A stretch of 64,000 nt of DNA, taken from positions 134,445-198,444 of the forward strand of contig KB296703.1 of assembly GCA_000328365.1 (NCBI GenBank), given 5' to 3'. The notes below the pieces were generated by a model. The model searched no databases, was not told the DNA's origin, and worked only from the letters and a program-made list of their open reading frames with translations. Shown here in pieces: positions 1 to 11,974 of this stretch (position 1 is the stretch's first letter; every line of letters starts with the position of its first letter). Source of the DNA: Capitella teleta (Eukaryota; Annelida; Polychaeta; Capitellidae). The position numbers and the translations under genes were made by a program.

Positions 1-523
1 TTTGCTCAATTTGTCGGTTTTTATTTGAAACTAGATTCACAGTCAACCGGATTCTTAGATAACAGTGCTCGTAAACCGGCTGTTTGCATGAGCCAATGGG
101 GTCAGTTTTCCGTTTTTGGTCTCAGTTGTATCTTGTGAAATGTAAAGACTATTAATCTTTAATAAATTGCTCAAACCAGGTATTCAGCACAACCAGAATA
201 GCCAACTTGAACAAGGCGTTTCAGGTTTAATTGCCATGACGCAATCAGGCTCAGATTCTATGAAAGTGATTCTATTCTAGTAAAATTATAGACATACTAT
301 TCAAGGGCTCCATTCTGATGGTATTGCAGTTCTTAATTCTAAAGTTGCCACGTTACTTTCATTGACGTTTCCTCGTGGACGAACAAGCTGATTAACATTA
401 AAGCAGCTGACCTTTGACCCCAGCCGAGCTGACCCATCGCTGTGAAACCTCAACAATGCATTCAAATCCATCCATTTCGTTTCAGAGCCCTATGACTCAT
501 ACACCATCTCGTTCGATTCACAA

Positions 524-2956
524 ATGGATTGCAACTTATCAAGCAAGTGGGCAAGGTACCTACCAGTGGCAGTGTGTGCGGCGTGCAGTCTGCTCATTAT
601 AACAGTCATCAACAGCAAGAGGCCCTCAAAGCTTCCCTCGCGGGTTTCTCTGAGCAGCGAAGCAACTGGGACAGTGGTTGATCCGAAGTGCTTCGATGGC
701 GTGCCAGTGGCCAGCATGAAGGCAGATGTGCCCGTGACCACGCATCAGTATGGACACCGCCGGAAGATACACCGCAACAGAACATCGTGCTTGGATAAAA
801 CCTTTGCAGGCAACGAAACATCTTTGCTGCCTTTGACTGCTCTGGCGAGTTACCCGGGTTCAGGAAATACGTGGACTCGTCATCTGATTGAGCTTAGTAC
901 AGGTGCATTTTAGTCTTATTGAGCTCAGCACAGATGCATGAACTCCTACATTGCATCAATGTTTACTTCCAAAAGCTGAAGGTTACCGCTCTCAAGGTCG
1001 CAGTCACATTGCCTGATGTTATACACATACTTAAAGGGATGGGGAACTAAATTTTAAGTGATGTTCTATTGACTCATAGCACCAATTGATAGCATTCCGT
1101 GCCAAAAACACCATGCCTGGATGCAAGCGTAAGGAAATAATGCATTCCGAATATCGGGGTTAGCATTGCGCCTATGGGAGAATGGCTTCCATTGCGAAGT
1201 ATAGGAGGCAAACGTCAGCTGATGGCTTGGTTTGGCTGATGGCTGATTGGTTCCGTTCCCCTCGTGAAGCTATCGATTTCAGCCAATCAGAGCAGATCAT
1301 CTTCGCTATAAAAGGACATCTTTGTTGTTTACGAAACGAAAGCGCATGCGTGGTGCACTCTGGCTGACCTTTTTACTGTTTCAGGATGAGAAACATAATA
1401 GGTGTCCTAGAAAATCGCTTGTTAAAATAAGAAAAATAGCGAAAAATATTTTTTTTTCGCGCCTGACTGGTGGCAAAATGATTATTCTATCTATTTCCGA
1501 AAAGAAAATAAAAAAAATATCCAAGGGTTTAGTCGCAGGACACGCTGATATGACGAGGCCCATTGTAACAGATGGGGAACTCGGTGTTTCATCACAGCTG
1601 CTGACGTCACGCCTAGTTAGCAATATATCGCCCGCGAAATCGTTAGCGATGATATTCCTTGTGTGGGCCAGTTCTCCCTCCCTTTAATCGAAACACTAAC
1701 ATCTGGAGAAGAACGAATCACAGCTGAGGCCACCAACCAATTCAGCAGATTCAGATGCGCAATCTCTGTTTGATAAACTTAGAATTAAACGTTCAAGTTT
1801 TTAACATTGTAAAACATGACAATTCGATGCATCAATGAATTAGCCCTCAGCAAGTGCATGGAATCTATTGAAATGTGTCTGAAAAAAATATGTATTTGTC
1901 TTTTGAAATACATCTTCTATCAGTCGCTACTATTTCAGAACAATTACAGGTCCTCCATAATCAGACAAATGTTACTGTTATATGCCCTGAGATCGATTAA
2001 TCGCCTACTTTTCAATTGGTACGTTTCCGGAAAAAAAGAGCAGAGCTTTGAATTGAACACTCATTTCATGCAGTAATAATTCAACTGTTCAGTGTATATA
2101 CAACTCTGCATATTTTATATCTTTTTATTTCAGGATTTTACACAGGAAGCATCTACAAGGACAAGGTCTTGAAGGTGAGCTTCCCGGGAGAAGGCGAGCA
2201 GTCTGGAAGCGTGATCACCGTGAAGACCCACTGGCCTTGGGTGACCAAAAAACTGGACCGTGTTGAGTACGAGAGGGTCGTACTCATCATACGGACACCA
2301 TTGGACGCCATGAAAGCAGAGTTCAAAAGGACCTCCAAAAGAAGTCACGTGGGTCAAGTTCAGAGCATCAACGAAACGGGTGAGAAATAAAGACCTGATA
2401 AATGGGTCAAGTTCAAACTCAGTGTGTTGCACGAATGTGTGGGATAATCCAGTATTTACGGGTATGTATCAGTATTTATTGGCAGTGTTCGCTGAGCTAG
2501 GCCTCCGTATTTAAAGAAATTAAAACAGCGTTCAGTTATGTCCACACTTAACACTTCATTTCAGTGTGGGAGGAATTCGTCGAGAGAGAAACGCCAAAAT
2601 ATCAACGATTCCACGATTTTTGGTTCGACATTTCTGAGAAGAAATCATTGGATTTGTTCGTTCTTTTTTACGACGATTTGCGAGAAAACTCAGCGCAAGC
2701 TCTGATCAACCTCGCCCATTTTCTGGGGATCTCAGACATTCGGGATCAACTGCCGTGCATCCAAGCCAACATGGAGGGCTCATTTCACCGAAAAGCCCCC
2801 GGGACAGCTGAGGTCGCTGACCCATTTGGAGCTCTGGATGAAACTCTAAGTAAAGGAATTGACAAAATTGCACAAATAGTGAACGGACAAGTGCAATCCT
2901 GCATGAAGAAAGGCGATTGCGTCACTTCAGGATCCACGCAATTGAGGTCTCATTGA
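524..2956 (+). CDS. WSCD-like Golgi sulfotransferase, 3 exons
   Basis: Predicted 338-aa type II membrane protein of the WSC-domain sulfotransferase (WSCD) family. Coding exons are 524-902, 2134-2379 and 2565-2956; all junctions are GT-AG and the reading phase is kept (1017 coding bases). A short cytoplasmic tail precedes a membrane segment at about residues 12-30. The 5'-phosphosulfate-binding loop reads SYPGSGNTWTRHLIE, followed by FYTGSIYKD, VKTHWPW, a 3'-phosphate motif RTPLDAMKAEFKR, and the C-terminal YDDLRENS helix region, all typical of the family. Unlike vertebrate WSCD1/2 (about 570 aa) it has no WSC repeats between membrane anchor and catalytic domain. Expected to use PAPS in the Golgi lumen; acceptor unknown. 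Intron 1 carries a 657-bp MITE. AATAAA at 3324 is a plausible poly(A) signal. Family assignment is firm; orthology to WSCD1 or WSCD2 is not claimed. Confidence 0.85.
1031..1687 (+). mobile_element. TTAA-flanked MITE, copy A
   Basis: Non-autonomous DNA element inside intron 1 of the sulfotransferase gene. It is bounded by TTAA at 1031-1034 and 1684-1687, with inverted ends AGGGATGGGGAACT and AGTTCTCCCTCCCT. TTAA duplication is the hallmark of piggyBac-type transposition. A second copy in opposite orientation lies at 41195-41885; the two are nearly identical over most of their length, but copy A lacks about 60 bp near its 3' end. It contains a TATA-like CTATAAAAGG at about 1308 and a TGACGTCA site near 1604. 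No transposase is visible. Confidence 0.8.
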
Positions 2957-3487
2957 GTCCGATCACTTTGGTTTTAATCTCAAATATTTGGGAATGGGAC
3001 AGGTATGTTTATCAACGATTGTTTTCGTAATTTATCTTGAACTGTGACTGAACTGATCGCTGATCAAAATCCAAATATATATACGATATGAGTTGAGATC
3101 TTTGTATCCATGCATCAAGTTACCTGTGGCATGTCCTGCGGCCCCCGTCTGCATGCAGAGGTTGCAAGGCAGTCAAAGATTCTTTGCACGTTTCAAGTAA
3201 GTGGGATGCCCCCTCATGCAAGCGCAATCCTGCATGAAGCGCATGCATCTTCGTGGCTCTTCTCGGTGTCTTCTATAACAGATTCGTCCTATGTTTGCAT
3301 GGCATTCACACTAGTGACACCGGAATAAAAGCAAACCAGAATAATTATGGTATTAATTATGCACAAACTGTGCCGATTTAATGTTTGCATCCTTAAGCTA
3401 CGACCAAAGTGTCCATGTCACGCAAAATGTTCACAGCTGAGAGACAAATAAAGTGCGAATCGTTCACTCCACATTCTGGCAGCATGG

Positions 3488-4612
3488 TCACGTGATCTGG
3501 ATACCGGGATGGTTGTCTATATCGCCCCTCGTTGATCTCAACCTGAACAGGTCAATAAGGTCATCTCTGAACTTGCGGTTCAGAATCGTGTAAATGAAGA
3601 AGTTGGTGCAGCACTTCGTCCAGGCCAGCAGCTCCGCGAACATCGCCAGGAAGGCTGTGCTCGGGGTCAGGGTTTTCGGGTAACCATAGATACTCACATA
3701 AACATTGAATGTCAGCTGGGGGATTCCCGTGACGAAGTAAGTGACGATCACTCCGACAGTGATCGCCAAACACTGAGTGCCCGTTGCTGCTCGCGACTTC
3801 TGAGTCGCTGATGACGTCATGCGGAACTTCTCACCGCGAACTATTTGGCGCAGCGTCATCATGTTGCACGCAGCCATCACAGCGAGAGGCAAGACCATCT
3901 TCAGTAGGAGCGACGCGTACAGAACTGTGTCATTCACTACCTGCGTCCTGCCAATCCGGGTGTAAGACATGTTAGGGAGATCCAGGCCAGATTCCACATC
4001 CGGTAGCCACGTGATTTTCAAGCGGATTAGGAAGTGCGTAGCCAACAGAAGTCCTGACGTCATGATGACCCCGCAGGTCACGCATGCTGTTTTCACTCTG
4101 CACCAGCCGGAGCGACGTAAGGGGAACTTAACGGCGACCAAGCGGTCCATGCTGAGCGCCACCGTCAGGTAGAGGGCGCTCAAATCGCACCACTCCCTTA
4201 CGAAGTACATGGCCACGCTGGTTACTGCAGCCGCGTCAGCGATGAATCTCTGCTTTCGCTGTAATTCCACGTTGCTGACCACGCCCATCCAGATGAGGGT
4301 GAAGCCGATACCGAGATCGCATACGGCGATCGCAGTGAGATAAGCGTAGGGGGATATACTCTTCTGTCGACCCATGATGATCGCGTTTAGGACATTGCCC
4401 GCGATGGACAAACCGCCAACGACGATGTAGCCGTATGACGTGATGGCCACTGAAATTTTGCCCAGGTAGATAAAAAGCCAGTCAGAAGTAGCGCCATCCA
4501 GAGTCGAGGTCAATTCGAGCGAGGAGGGGTTCTCGGTGTGCTGTGGACTGGTCAAGTGGTCAGAAGCTATGGCACTCATCAGCAGAGCAAATGTCATGGT
4601 GACCAGCGACAT
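3488..4612 (-). CDS. Class A (rhodopsin-like) G-protein-coupled receptor, intronless
   Basis: Single-exon 374-aa receptor. A hydrophobic stretch at residues 4-17 may be a signal peptide. TM1 (about 56-80) carries GNVLN, TM2 (89-112) carries the conserved Asp in AVCDLGIG, and TM3 ends in MDRLVAV, a DRL variant of DRY. TM6 (281-303) has FVTGIP, and TM7 ends TNFFIYTILNRKF, where N-F-x-I-Y stands in for NPxxY. The layout resembles peptide-receptor branches of class A in invertebrates, but the ligand cannot be read from the sequence. The gene is convergent with the sulfotransferase gene, with about 530 bp between stop codons. Three TGACGTCA palindromes lie 435-815 bp upstream of the start. Intronless coding is common for lineage-expanded GPCRs and may reflect origin by retroposition. 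Confidence 0.88.
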   Translation of the reverse strand: MSLVTMTFALLMSAIASDHLTSPQHTENPSSLELTSTLDGATSDWLFIYLGKISVAITSYGYIVVGGLSIAGNVLNAIIMGRQKSISPYAYLTAIAVCDLGIGFTLIWMGVVSNVELQRKQRFIADAAAVTSVAMYFVREWCDLSALYLTVALSMDRLVAVKFPLRRSGWCRVKTACVTCGVIMTSGLLLATHFLIRLKITWLPDVESGLDLPNMSYTRIGRTQVVNDTVLYASLLLKMVLPLAVMAACNMMTLRQIVRGEKFRMTSSATQKSRAATGTQCLAITVGVIVTYFVTGIPQLTFNVYVSIYGYPKTLTPSTAFLAMFAELLAWTKCCTNFFIYTILNRKFRDDLIDLFRLRSTRGDIDNHPGIQIT

Positions 4613-5046
4613 CGTTGGCGCTTGAGTTGGGAGAACTGCGAATGCATCGCAATGATTTATATGCTAAACACAGCACCCCCAAAGACGTTGATCCCAGTAA
4701 TCAAAAGATTCAGCGCCACGCGAACTATGAGAAATGGGTGGGCTCATAAGCGAGATTGTACAGACCAATCCGGATAATGGTTTTGTCGGGTATATCTCCT
4801 TTTACTCTCGCCATTGTTATTTCAAAGATCCGTTGTATTTCTTCGCGTCTCGTTCGTACGTGTTCCAGGGTCACATACTGCGAACAGGAAGATTCTCACA
4901 TTGAAACAGACCGTGCAAGTTCGCGCCTGTTAAAACACTTCCAATTTGAGGTCTATGCTAGACTATAATAGCGACACATCGAATGGGTCACATGACACGA
5001 GTTCTCCCGCCGGATCTTAGTCAATGGCTGGCACTCCAATACACTG

Positions 5047-5427
5047 TGACGTCACAGAGGCCAGTGGTCAAATGATGACGCTTTGGCAGTGACTTCAGCA
5101 AATCATCGGGATGCTTATAAACAATGGCGAATAAAAGTGACGTCAAGTGAATCGTTCGCGAAAAAGAACTTCAAAAGGGATAGCGACGTGCCTCTTGCTT
5201 GATGAAGGTCTTTCGAGCTGCCTCACCAGTGCCATACTGTTGCGAGACTTGGTTGGCTCAGGGAGCTTGCAGATTAGCGACGCCGTTGTACATGTCATCA
5301 TTGAGATACGAGTGCGAATAACAAGAGCATTTGATTTGCGTCTATGACCTTTCCCCTTTGGTCCAGATCATTAGAACATCTCAACAGAAATGCCTGCAGA
5401 GATTAATTAGCTCAAGAAATGACGTCA
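5047..5427. promoter_or_regulatory. Cluster of three CRE palindromes (TGACGTCA)
   Basis: Perfect 8-bp TGACGTCA sites occur at 5047-5054, 5138-5145 and 5420-5427, upstream of the minus-strand GPCR start at 4612. This is the consensus for CREB/ATF factors. No other gene start is closer, so these are the best promoter or enhancer candidates for the receptor. The rest of 4613-5850 shows no gene I can support. Confidence 0.5.
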
Positions 5428-5849
5428 GAAGTTCCGTCGCACATTGAGACAAGTGGAGACATCGGTTCGGGGAAGAAGGTTTTTCTATACAATGATAGTA
5501 TCCTAATTATAACTATGCCAAAGTGCAGAAATCGGGGATGAAAGCCACATCATCTCAAGATGCCCCATGGCCCAATATTTGCTCAGGAATACCCCCAATC
5601 AAACTATGATTTCATTCTCACTGAACCTACAACATTGTGACATGAACACAAATTCTTACAAATTTATCAGAAATTATATTTACTAATTGGACTTGTTTCA
5701 TTATTGTATGCGCCATCTTTTCTTTGTCCCACTTGGAAATAAACTACATTGTACAATGAGAATCTCACAGCTGAAGAGTCGGCTAGAATTGGTTGCGGAG
5801 TTAGGTGTTCACCAATGCCTGTTACGTACATGGCATGATCGGATTTTAC

Positions 5850-6145
5850 AACTCCACAAAACCCATTCGGGTGATACGGGCACCAGAACAGAAGGCCTGG
5901 AACCGGGGTTTCCCCCTACTCTTATCAATAAATCTTAATTCCCAAGGGTTCTTTATCCTGCACATCACCAATAGACAGTAGTACACAGCTCCTACTAACA
6001 CAGTTAAGCAGCACTGCAGAATCACCAAAGAAATTATAATTCTAACGAATTACAATTATATTTCACAATCATGAACCCTGTGGGCCGATCGGGTCTCAAA
6101 GGCAGGCGGGACCTCGACCTCCACGATCGTCATATAGAATTACAG
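5850..6145 (-). mobile_element. tRNA-derived SINE, diverged copy 1
   Basis: Reverse-orientation copy of the SINE seen at 14616, 21925 and 46822. It shares the 3' body (CATTCGGGTGATACGGG, then the ATAGACAGTAGTACACAG segment, then the AATTATAATT-rich segment) and a decayed tRNA-like head with a GACCTCGACC B-box flank at about 6105-6125. It has more mismatches and small indels than the other copies, so it is probably older. No clear target duplication is visible. Confidence 0.75.
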
Positions 6146-6362
6146 TCAGCCAGTCAACTCGGTGCATTCAGTTACAGCAACTCACTGATTTCTGTCAACG
6201 GAGAGATCAATGAAGAGCAAGAATAATACAACACACTTCGAACTTAATTCCATTATAATTCACTGACAAAAAATTAATACAAAATTTAAGATGTTTTTAT
6301 AGACAGATCGGAGTTAGAAGTTTGAAAATCTGGCGTGGAACACCGGGATGTTGGAGCGAACT

Positions 6363-7365
6363 CTACTGGCGCGCTTTGTTGAACCTCTCCGTGATGTCAG
6401 CCCAGTTGGCAACATTCCAAATAGCATTAACATAATCAGGGCGAACATTCTTGTACTGCAGGTAATACGCGTGCTCCCAAACATCAATTCCAAACATAGG
6501 AACCAGACCTAAAAATAAGCGTACATTTATCGGCACATAGCTGCTCGGCCTGCTCACCTTTCGTGGCCTCCAGCGGATCCTGATTAGCGCAAGTGGCAAT
6601 TTGCAGTTTCCCCGCTGCTTTGTTGTAGCCCAGCCAGCCCCATCCCGACCCCTGTACGGCCACAGTGGAAGCACTCAGCGTCTTCTTCATGTTCTCAAAA
6701 CTCCCAAAGTCTCTCTGAATGGCGCTCATCAGCTCACCTAGAAGTACTCACAAAGTTATGAAGATAATATTGATGAGAATCAATTACCAGTTGGTTCTCC
6801 ACCACCGTTGGGTGAAAGGTTCTGCCAGAAGATGGAGTGGTTAATGTGGCCGCCACCGTTGAAGATCAGCGCTGAACCGAGCGCAATTTCTGTGGAAACA
6901 TCACCTGAGGGGAGAGCAATGGTTATCATACAATGAATGATCACCCCAGATGGCATAATTCATCACCTGTGGCACGGGCTTCGGCCAGTTTCTCCTCAGC
7001 GACATTCAGATTGTTGACGTAGGTGGCGTGGTGCTTGGAGTGATGCAGCTGCATGATATCAGCCGAGATGGTTGGCTCCAGGGCGTTGTAGTCATAGGGC
7101 AGGTCGGGAAGCGTGTGCTTCAAGCGGCTGGACACAGCGCATCTAGGCACGGCACTGAAATGGGAATCATAACGTTATAAAGTGCGTTATGAGTTATTTT
7201 ATGGCCGCATTCGCACAGCGGTCGCTTTGGCGGAATAAGAAAAGATCCAATAAAAAATCAGTGACAGATTATAAAATACACGCCAATATGATCTGCAGAA
7301 CCTCTAAATGCTGTTTCGCCGTATGAAACCTACTGTTTAAGGGAGTTGACAGCTGCTGACAGCAT
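6363..7365 (-). CDS. SOD2: Mitochondrial manganese superoxide dismutase
   Basis: Five exons (7334-7365, 6967-7154, 6788-6904, 6558-6737, 6363-6508) join in phase to 220 aa. Residues 1-23 form a basic, hydroxylated leader ending just before [12 protein letters not shown], the start of mature MnSOD, so mitochondrial-matrix import is expected. Metal ligands are in place: His48 (MQLHHSKHH), His96 ([11 protein letters not shown]), Asp181 and His185 ([11 protein letters not shown]). The Mn-type signature includes [10 protein letters not shown] and the Gln in NQDPL. It dismutates superoxide to oxygen and hydrogen peroxide as a tetramer. Length and domain order are standard. The gene points away from WTAP with about 1.2 kb between starts. 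Intron 1 carries a short palindromic repeat also found in SYAP1. Confidence 0.96.
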
Positions 7366-8523
7366 AATGTTAGCAGTGAAAATGCGAAGGCCTCGTCCTC
7401 TTTCAATTTCTAGGGGTCACAGAGTTCAAGGTCGATTTTGATCGTGTTGTTGAGTAATAATGATATATATTTGCACACACAAAATCCATTTTAATACAAT
7501 TCAAATATATTCTTGCAATCCTGGTCAGTGATACCATATACGAATTTTAAATTTAATATCAATGTTAAAAATTATCTCGGCGAATGTTCCATTTCCCATG
7601 ATGCATCAGAATTGCACATGGCCGCCCCCAGTTGAGAAGCGTCCGCTTCAAAGCCCATTTGTTTTGGGCCTTCATCGCTCTCACATTTGAAACAATACAT
7701 ATCGATTGGACCCGATATCATCTGTAAAAGTGCATGGTTGTGTAAGTATGTCATGCTAGTCTACAACCGTCGTAAATAATTCACAATTGGGCTTGTGCCG
7801 CAGCAGCCTTATCCACTATCGGCCATTTTCAATTTTTCCGCTGGCCAGCCTCCAAATCCAGAATTTCTTTTCAAACGAATTAATTTCCTGTGGTAAACAT
7901 GACTGTGACCCATTCCGCGAGCTAACTTTTGCTGGAATCAGAGGATATCTTCTGAAAATCGGGAAACTAACTGCAAGAACTTCACTCGAGTAACATTCCA
8001 TCTCATGAAAAATGATCACTGTATGAGTATGACTGATACTCCATCATACTGTCACTGTGATAGTGACTATGAATATGATCATGATACTATAATATGATGG
8101 CCACTGCCTACGGTCACTCACTCATTGTCACTATGTCAATTATGATGCAAATGATGTTGACATCTATTTAACGTGTCGTATTTGTAGATTGTTTATCTTC
8201 AGTTGAATGTTTAGAATACTAGAATAGCATATCTGCGGCATTCATGTCAGCACTATTGGTGAATTTGTTCAGTGTTGAAAGAATAATTATTTATGTAAAT
8301 CAAAATCACTTTCACCTCTATTGGGAATGGGAGTATCCATGCATGTTGAATGTTTGCTATTGGGGCCCATTGTCCATCATAATTTCTACATTTGCCCAAT
8401 TTAACAATCATCGTCAAGAGTTGGAGATTTAGGAGCTCTTAGCTGCCTAGCAGTGCTCATCTAATCAGAGCATGAGTTGTAGAAGAGACGCTTTGTTGTT
8501 ATGTAATCGTTGACTTTCTGCAG
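7366..8523. other. SOD2/WTAP divergent intergenic region
   Basis: About 1.15 kb between divergent starts. It is AT-rich, with a GAT/ATCA-rich low-complexity run near 8010-8110 and no supported gene. A 3' splice site (CTTTCTGCAG, ending at 8523) shows that WTAP has an upstream noncoding exon, so the WTAP promoter lies inside or near this region. Confidence 0.5.
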
Positions 8524-8542
8524 GCAACCCAAAGCACTGAGC

Positions 8543-10487
8543 ATGGCTGAAGACGGTGGCCCCCCACCGAAGAAGGTAAGCGCTCAATGCTCTTGTATTC
8601 AACTCATTCTCCCTTCTCCAGGCACGATTATCCCGAGAAGAATTTGAGGCTTTGAGCAAAGAAGAATTGGTAGAGAAATGTTGCGAGCAAGAAGTCTTCA
8701 TCAAGAACTTAGAAACCAAAGTCTCGTCCGGCGATGAGAGTATGTGTTTTTAAATCTCTGAAAAATCTCTTCTCATCGTTTGTTGTCCGAAACAGATGAG
8801 GAGAAATTGAAGCAGCAACAGGAAGAAGCCACGCGGAGGGAGAGCATCCTCGTCCTGCGCCTCACAACCAAGGAGCAGGAAGTGCAGAAGGCCCTCGTAC
8901 GCTCATCTCTCTTCGATCAACACGCACTAACTCTTGTTTGATTGCAGGCGCAGATCAATGAAATGAAACAGGCGGAGAATTCGAGCGCTGCTCAGCTGCG
9001 ATCGATGCTGCTCGATCCGGCGATCAACCTCATGTTTCAGCGCATGAAGAAGGAGATGGAAACGGCGAAGGAGCGACAGGAGCAGGCTGAGAACGACATG
9101 GCAGCGTGGAAGTTCACCCCCGACAGGTAAACCCATTGACTGAAAATTGAAAGCTTCCTGACAAGAGAATTGTGAACAAAGTGAACTGACTTTAGTTCAG
9201 TCCAGAAGGAGCTTCTATTGCAGACGATCAGTGTGAGCCAAGAGCACAGGGCTGAAGTCTGTGATATTAAATGCTTTCTTGCAAGCGACAAATTGACTCG
9301 TGTGAAATACTGAACATTACTAACGCTTTTTATTCTGATCGTTTGATTTTTATGCAAATAAAAGATTCGTGATGCTTGACGTGATTGCTGGTTGCTAAAT
9401 ATGGTTTCTCTTGACTGTTTTGTCTGCAGCCACACAGGAAAGCGACTGATGAATAAATGCCGAATGCTGCTACAGGAGAACGAAGAGATCGGGAAGGTCA
9501 TTGCGTCAGGAAGAACCGCTAAGTTGGAGGGCGAGATTGCTTTGGAGAAGAAGTTCATTGAGGAGATGAAGAAGAGTCAAGCAGGTCGGTCTCAACGCTC
9601 GACTTTTTGCTCCTTTTTGTTTTGAGTTTTCAGCTTGACTGCAATTCTTTTTTCTTTTTTTTTATCTTTTTGGTTTGACGATTTGTGGCAAAATGACTTC
9701 ACTTGTCAGTCGCGTGCTGTTTCGGTGCATAACTCGTTGATTAATGACAGGATTTCGGCCTTTGCCATAGCAATGTCACTGACGCCTTGCGCTTTCAGAG
9801 ACGGATGACTTTTTGGTGGAGATGGACGAGGACGTTGAGGGCATGCAGAGCACCATCTATCTGCTGCAGCAGCAACTCAAAGACGCTCGTGATCAGCTGT
9901 CAGCCACCCAGGCAGAAAACCTCTCGTTGCGGCAACGCTGCGTAACGCAAGACTCCTCCTCCTCCGATCCCTCAGACTCTACGCTGCCTCAGCCATCCGC
10001 AGAATTGACTGTCTCTCCGCACAACAGTATGGGCCATGAGCCCACATCTTTGCGAGAGCAACAAGTAAGGACTCCCAGCTTGCCCACCAAAGAGGTGGGC
10101 ACCCCGGACAGACAAGCGTGGCCGCAGCAGCCGGCTGAGCTGGCTGAGCCGGAGCAGTCTGGCGGCCACAGCCGGTGTGAGTCCCCCGCCCCTTCAACCT
10201 GCCACGACACAGTCAGCACCACCAACGGCTGCAGCAGCATGGACACTAGCGGCCCGGTTGCCCCCGGCGACCAGGTGTCCGCTGCTGATGTCCAACGAAC
10301 TACAAAGTGTCCCCCCCTCTCCCAGCCATCTCCTTCCCCTCCCCCTCCTCCTCCTCAGGACAGCAGCATGGACAGTGACGTCTGGAGCTCCCCAACTTCC
10401 ATGGACGTAGATGACAAAGTGTATCGGACACCAGAGACGACAACGGGCCTTCAGAACGGCCTCGTAACTTCCGCCACTGATCCGTAA
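8543..10487 (+). CDS. WTAP: WTAP, regulatory subunit of the m6A methyltransferase complex
   Basis: Six coding exons (8543-8575, 8622-8739, 8796-8896, 8948-9126, 9430-9584, 9799-10487) give 424 aa with every phase consistent. The N-terminus has a Pro-Pro-Pro-Lys-Lys segment resembling the PLPKKVRLS of vertebrate WTAP. A long coiled coil follows with family landmarks EEKLKQQQEE, LDPAINLMF, AWKFTPDS, TGKRLMNKCRMLLQEN and VEGMQSTIYLLQQQL. In animals WTAP anchors METTL3-METTL14 to VIRMA and ZC3H13 in nuclear speckles and affects splicing. Residues from about 235 on are Ser/Pro/Gln-rich and probably disordered, longer than the core family needs and poorly conserved in general. Conserved core is unambiguous; tail exons have no recognisable domain. 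A 5'-UTR intron ends at 8523. Confidence 0.95.
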
Positions 10488-11974
10488 TCATTAAAACAGT
10501 TTGTTAAATGTGTTTCTCCTTCTGACTGGGGTCGTTTCCATGATGTTCATCGCTTTGACGCAGCATTCTCTTGCATTCATCTTCTGATCAATCTCGATTA
10601 ACGGGGAGGATGTATTTTATTATTATTATCATTACTGTGTGAGAAATTCTCTGTTTCTATTTGAGGTTGAAGTCTAATGTTGTTGGCAGATTGCAAGAGA
10701 ATGGTGCGATTGAAATCTCCTCTCCTTCAGAGTGCTTAATATATCGACCTCGTAATTTAAACGCAGGTTCAACTCAAATGTCTCGATTTAAAAACATACA
10801 ATTGTGGTTAGACCACTTATTTCATGCATTTTTTTTTTTTTTTTTTCAATTTTCCAAATTCGGGATAAAATGCTCGTCATTTTTCCCCCTTTTGCCTTTC
10901 AATAAAACCTCGACAAAAAGGCATGACTTTCTTCAATATCTAGAATGCTGCCATTTTTGTGTTATCTCTTTCTCATCTTCCTGGCAGATTATTTGGTCTT
11001 CAGTTGGAAATTTTTTGCTTTGAGATATCTTTTCCCTCAACAGGATCGGCTGCTGATCTTTTTTCTTATTCCCGTTTTCACTTTTGTTTTTTGAGGCGAA
11101 CGCGATCGAAGCCTGAAAGAAATGTCGTCTTGTGTCGATGTTAAACTAATAAACCTTCAACTTGAGAATACACAGGAGTCCATTTCAGCGTTCTCATTCA
11201 TTGCGCTTCAAGAACCTATTTGCATTTGTTTATACATTATGTCCCCATGTCCTAAATATACGCCTTCCAGTGGTCGTATTGTAAAATTGGTGAATGTCTT
11301 CAGTATGACCAGGAGGCGATTTTATCTGAAGCTCTTGTTTTCATACCTGATGACCTCTGGTCATCTGTTATTGAACGTAAGCAAAACAGTAATATTGCAA
11401 AAAGCAAATTTAGAATGTTTCTGATGAGTAGTTCTTATACAATTATACATACAATATTTCTATACAGTTATTCATACACCATTTTGCGAGAAAAATAAAG
11501 AAACACATTAATTGATCAATGGCTTGCATGTTAAATATTGATGCCAAACACGCGTGAATCGTGAAATAAATAAATTACACGAATTACATTGCTAATTTGC
11601 ATTTAAACCCAGCTTAGTAAGCCATTCAATGCTAAGTTGCTTCGCGGATGCGAATGAGGGCGCGTTCTGTGGATGAAAGCGTTGAGTGTCCCAAAGAGGC
11701 TGCAAGAACTCTTACTTCAATCTGCTGCGAATTTCTAACGGTAAATGGTTGGAGCTGATGGTCCCGTTCATGTCGGGGTCCGGGTCGCCTGAGTTCGGTG
11801 AACAGGTCGATGCGGCTCACAAGGGGAGGCCAACAAAGACTATGTAGAATGGCTTACGTTGTGACATTTTCCTTGCAGTTGCCCGGCAGAAAAAATCCTA
11901 TTTGAAATCCTATTTAAATTGAATCCTATTTAAAATCCTATTAAAATGCCTATTTAGTGCAGCGCCGAGTTCAA
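10488..11974 (+). other. WTAP 3' UTR and downstream spacer
   Basis: Follows the WTAP stop codon. AATAAA motifs at about 10902 and 11147 are candidate poly(A) signals. The remainder is T-rich or AT-rich with no supported gene. A short open stretch at 11632-11820 (minus) has no recognisable homology. Confidence 0.4.

Noticed and set aside
1182-1367. 61-codon frame conserved between 1182-1367 and 41570-41755
   Set aside because: Conservation is explained by both being copies of one MITE; no homology to any protein.
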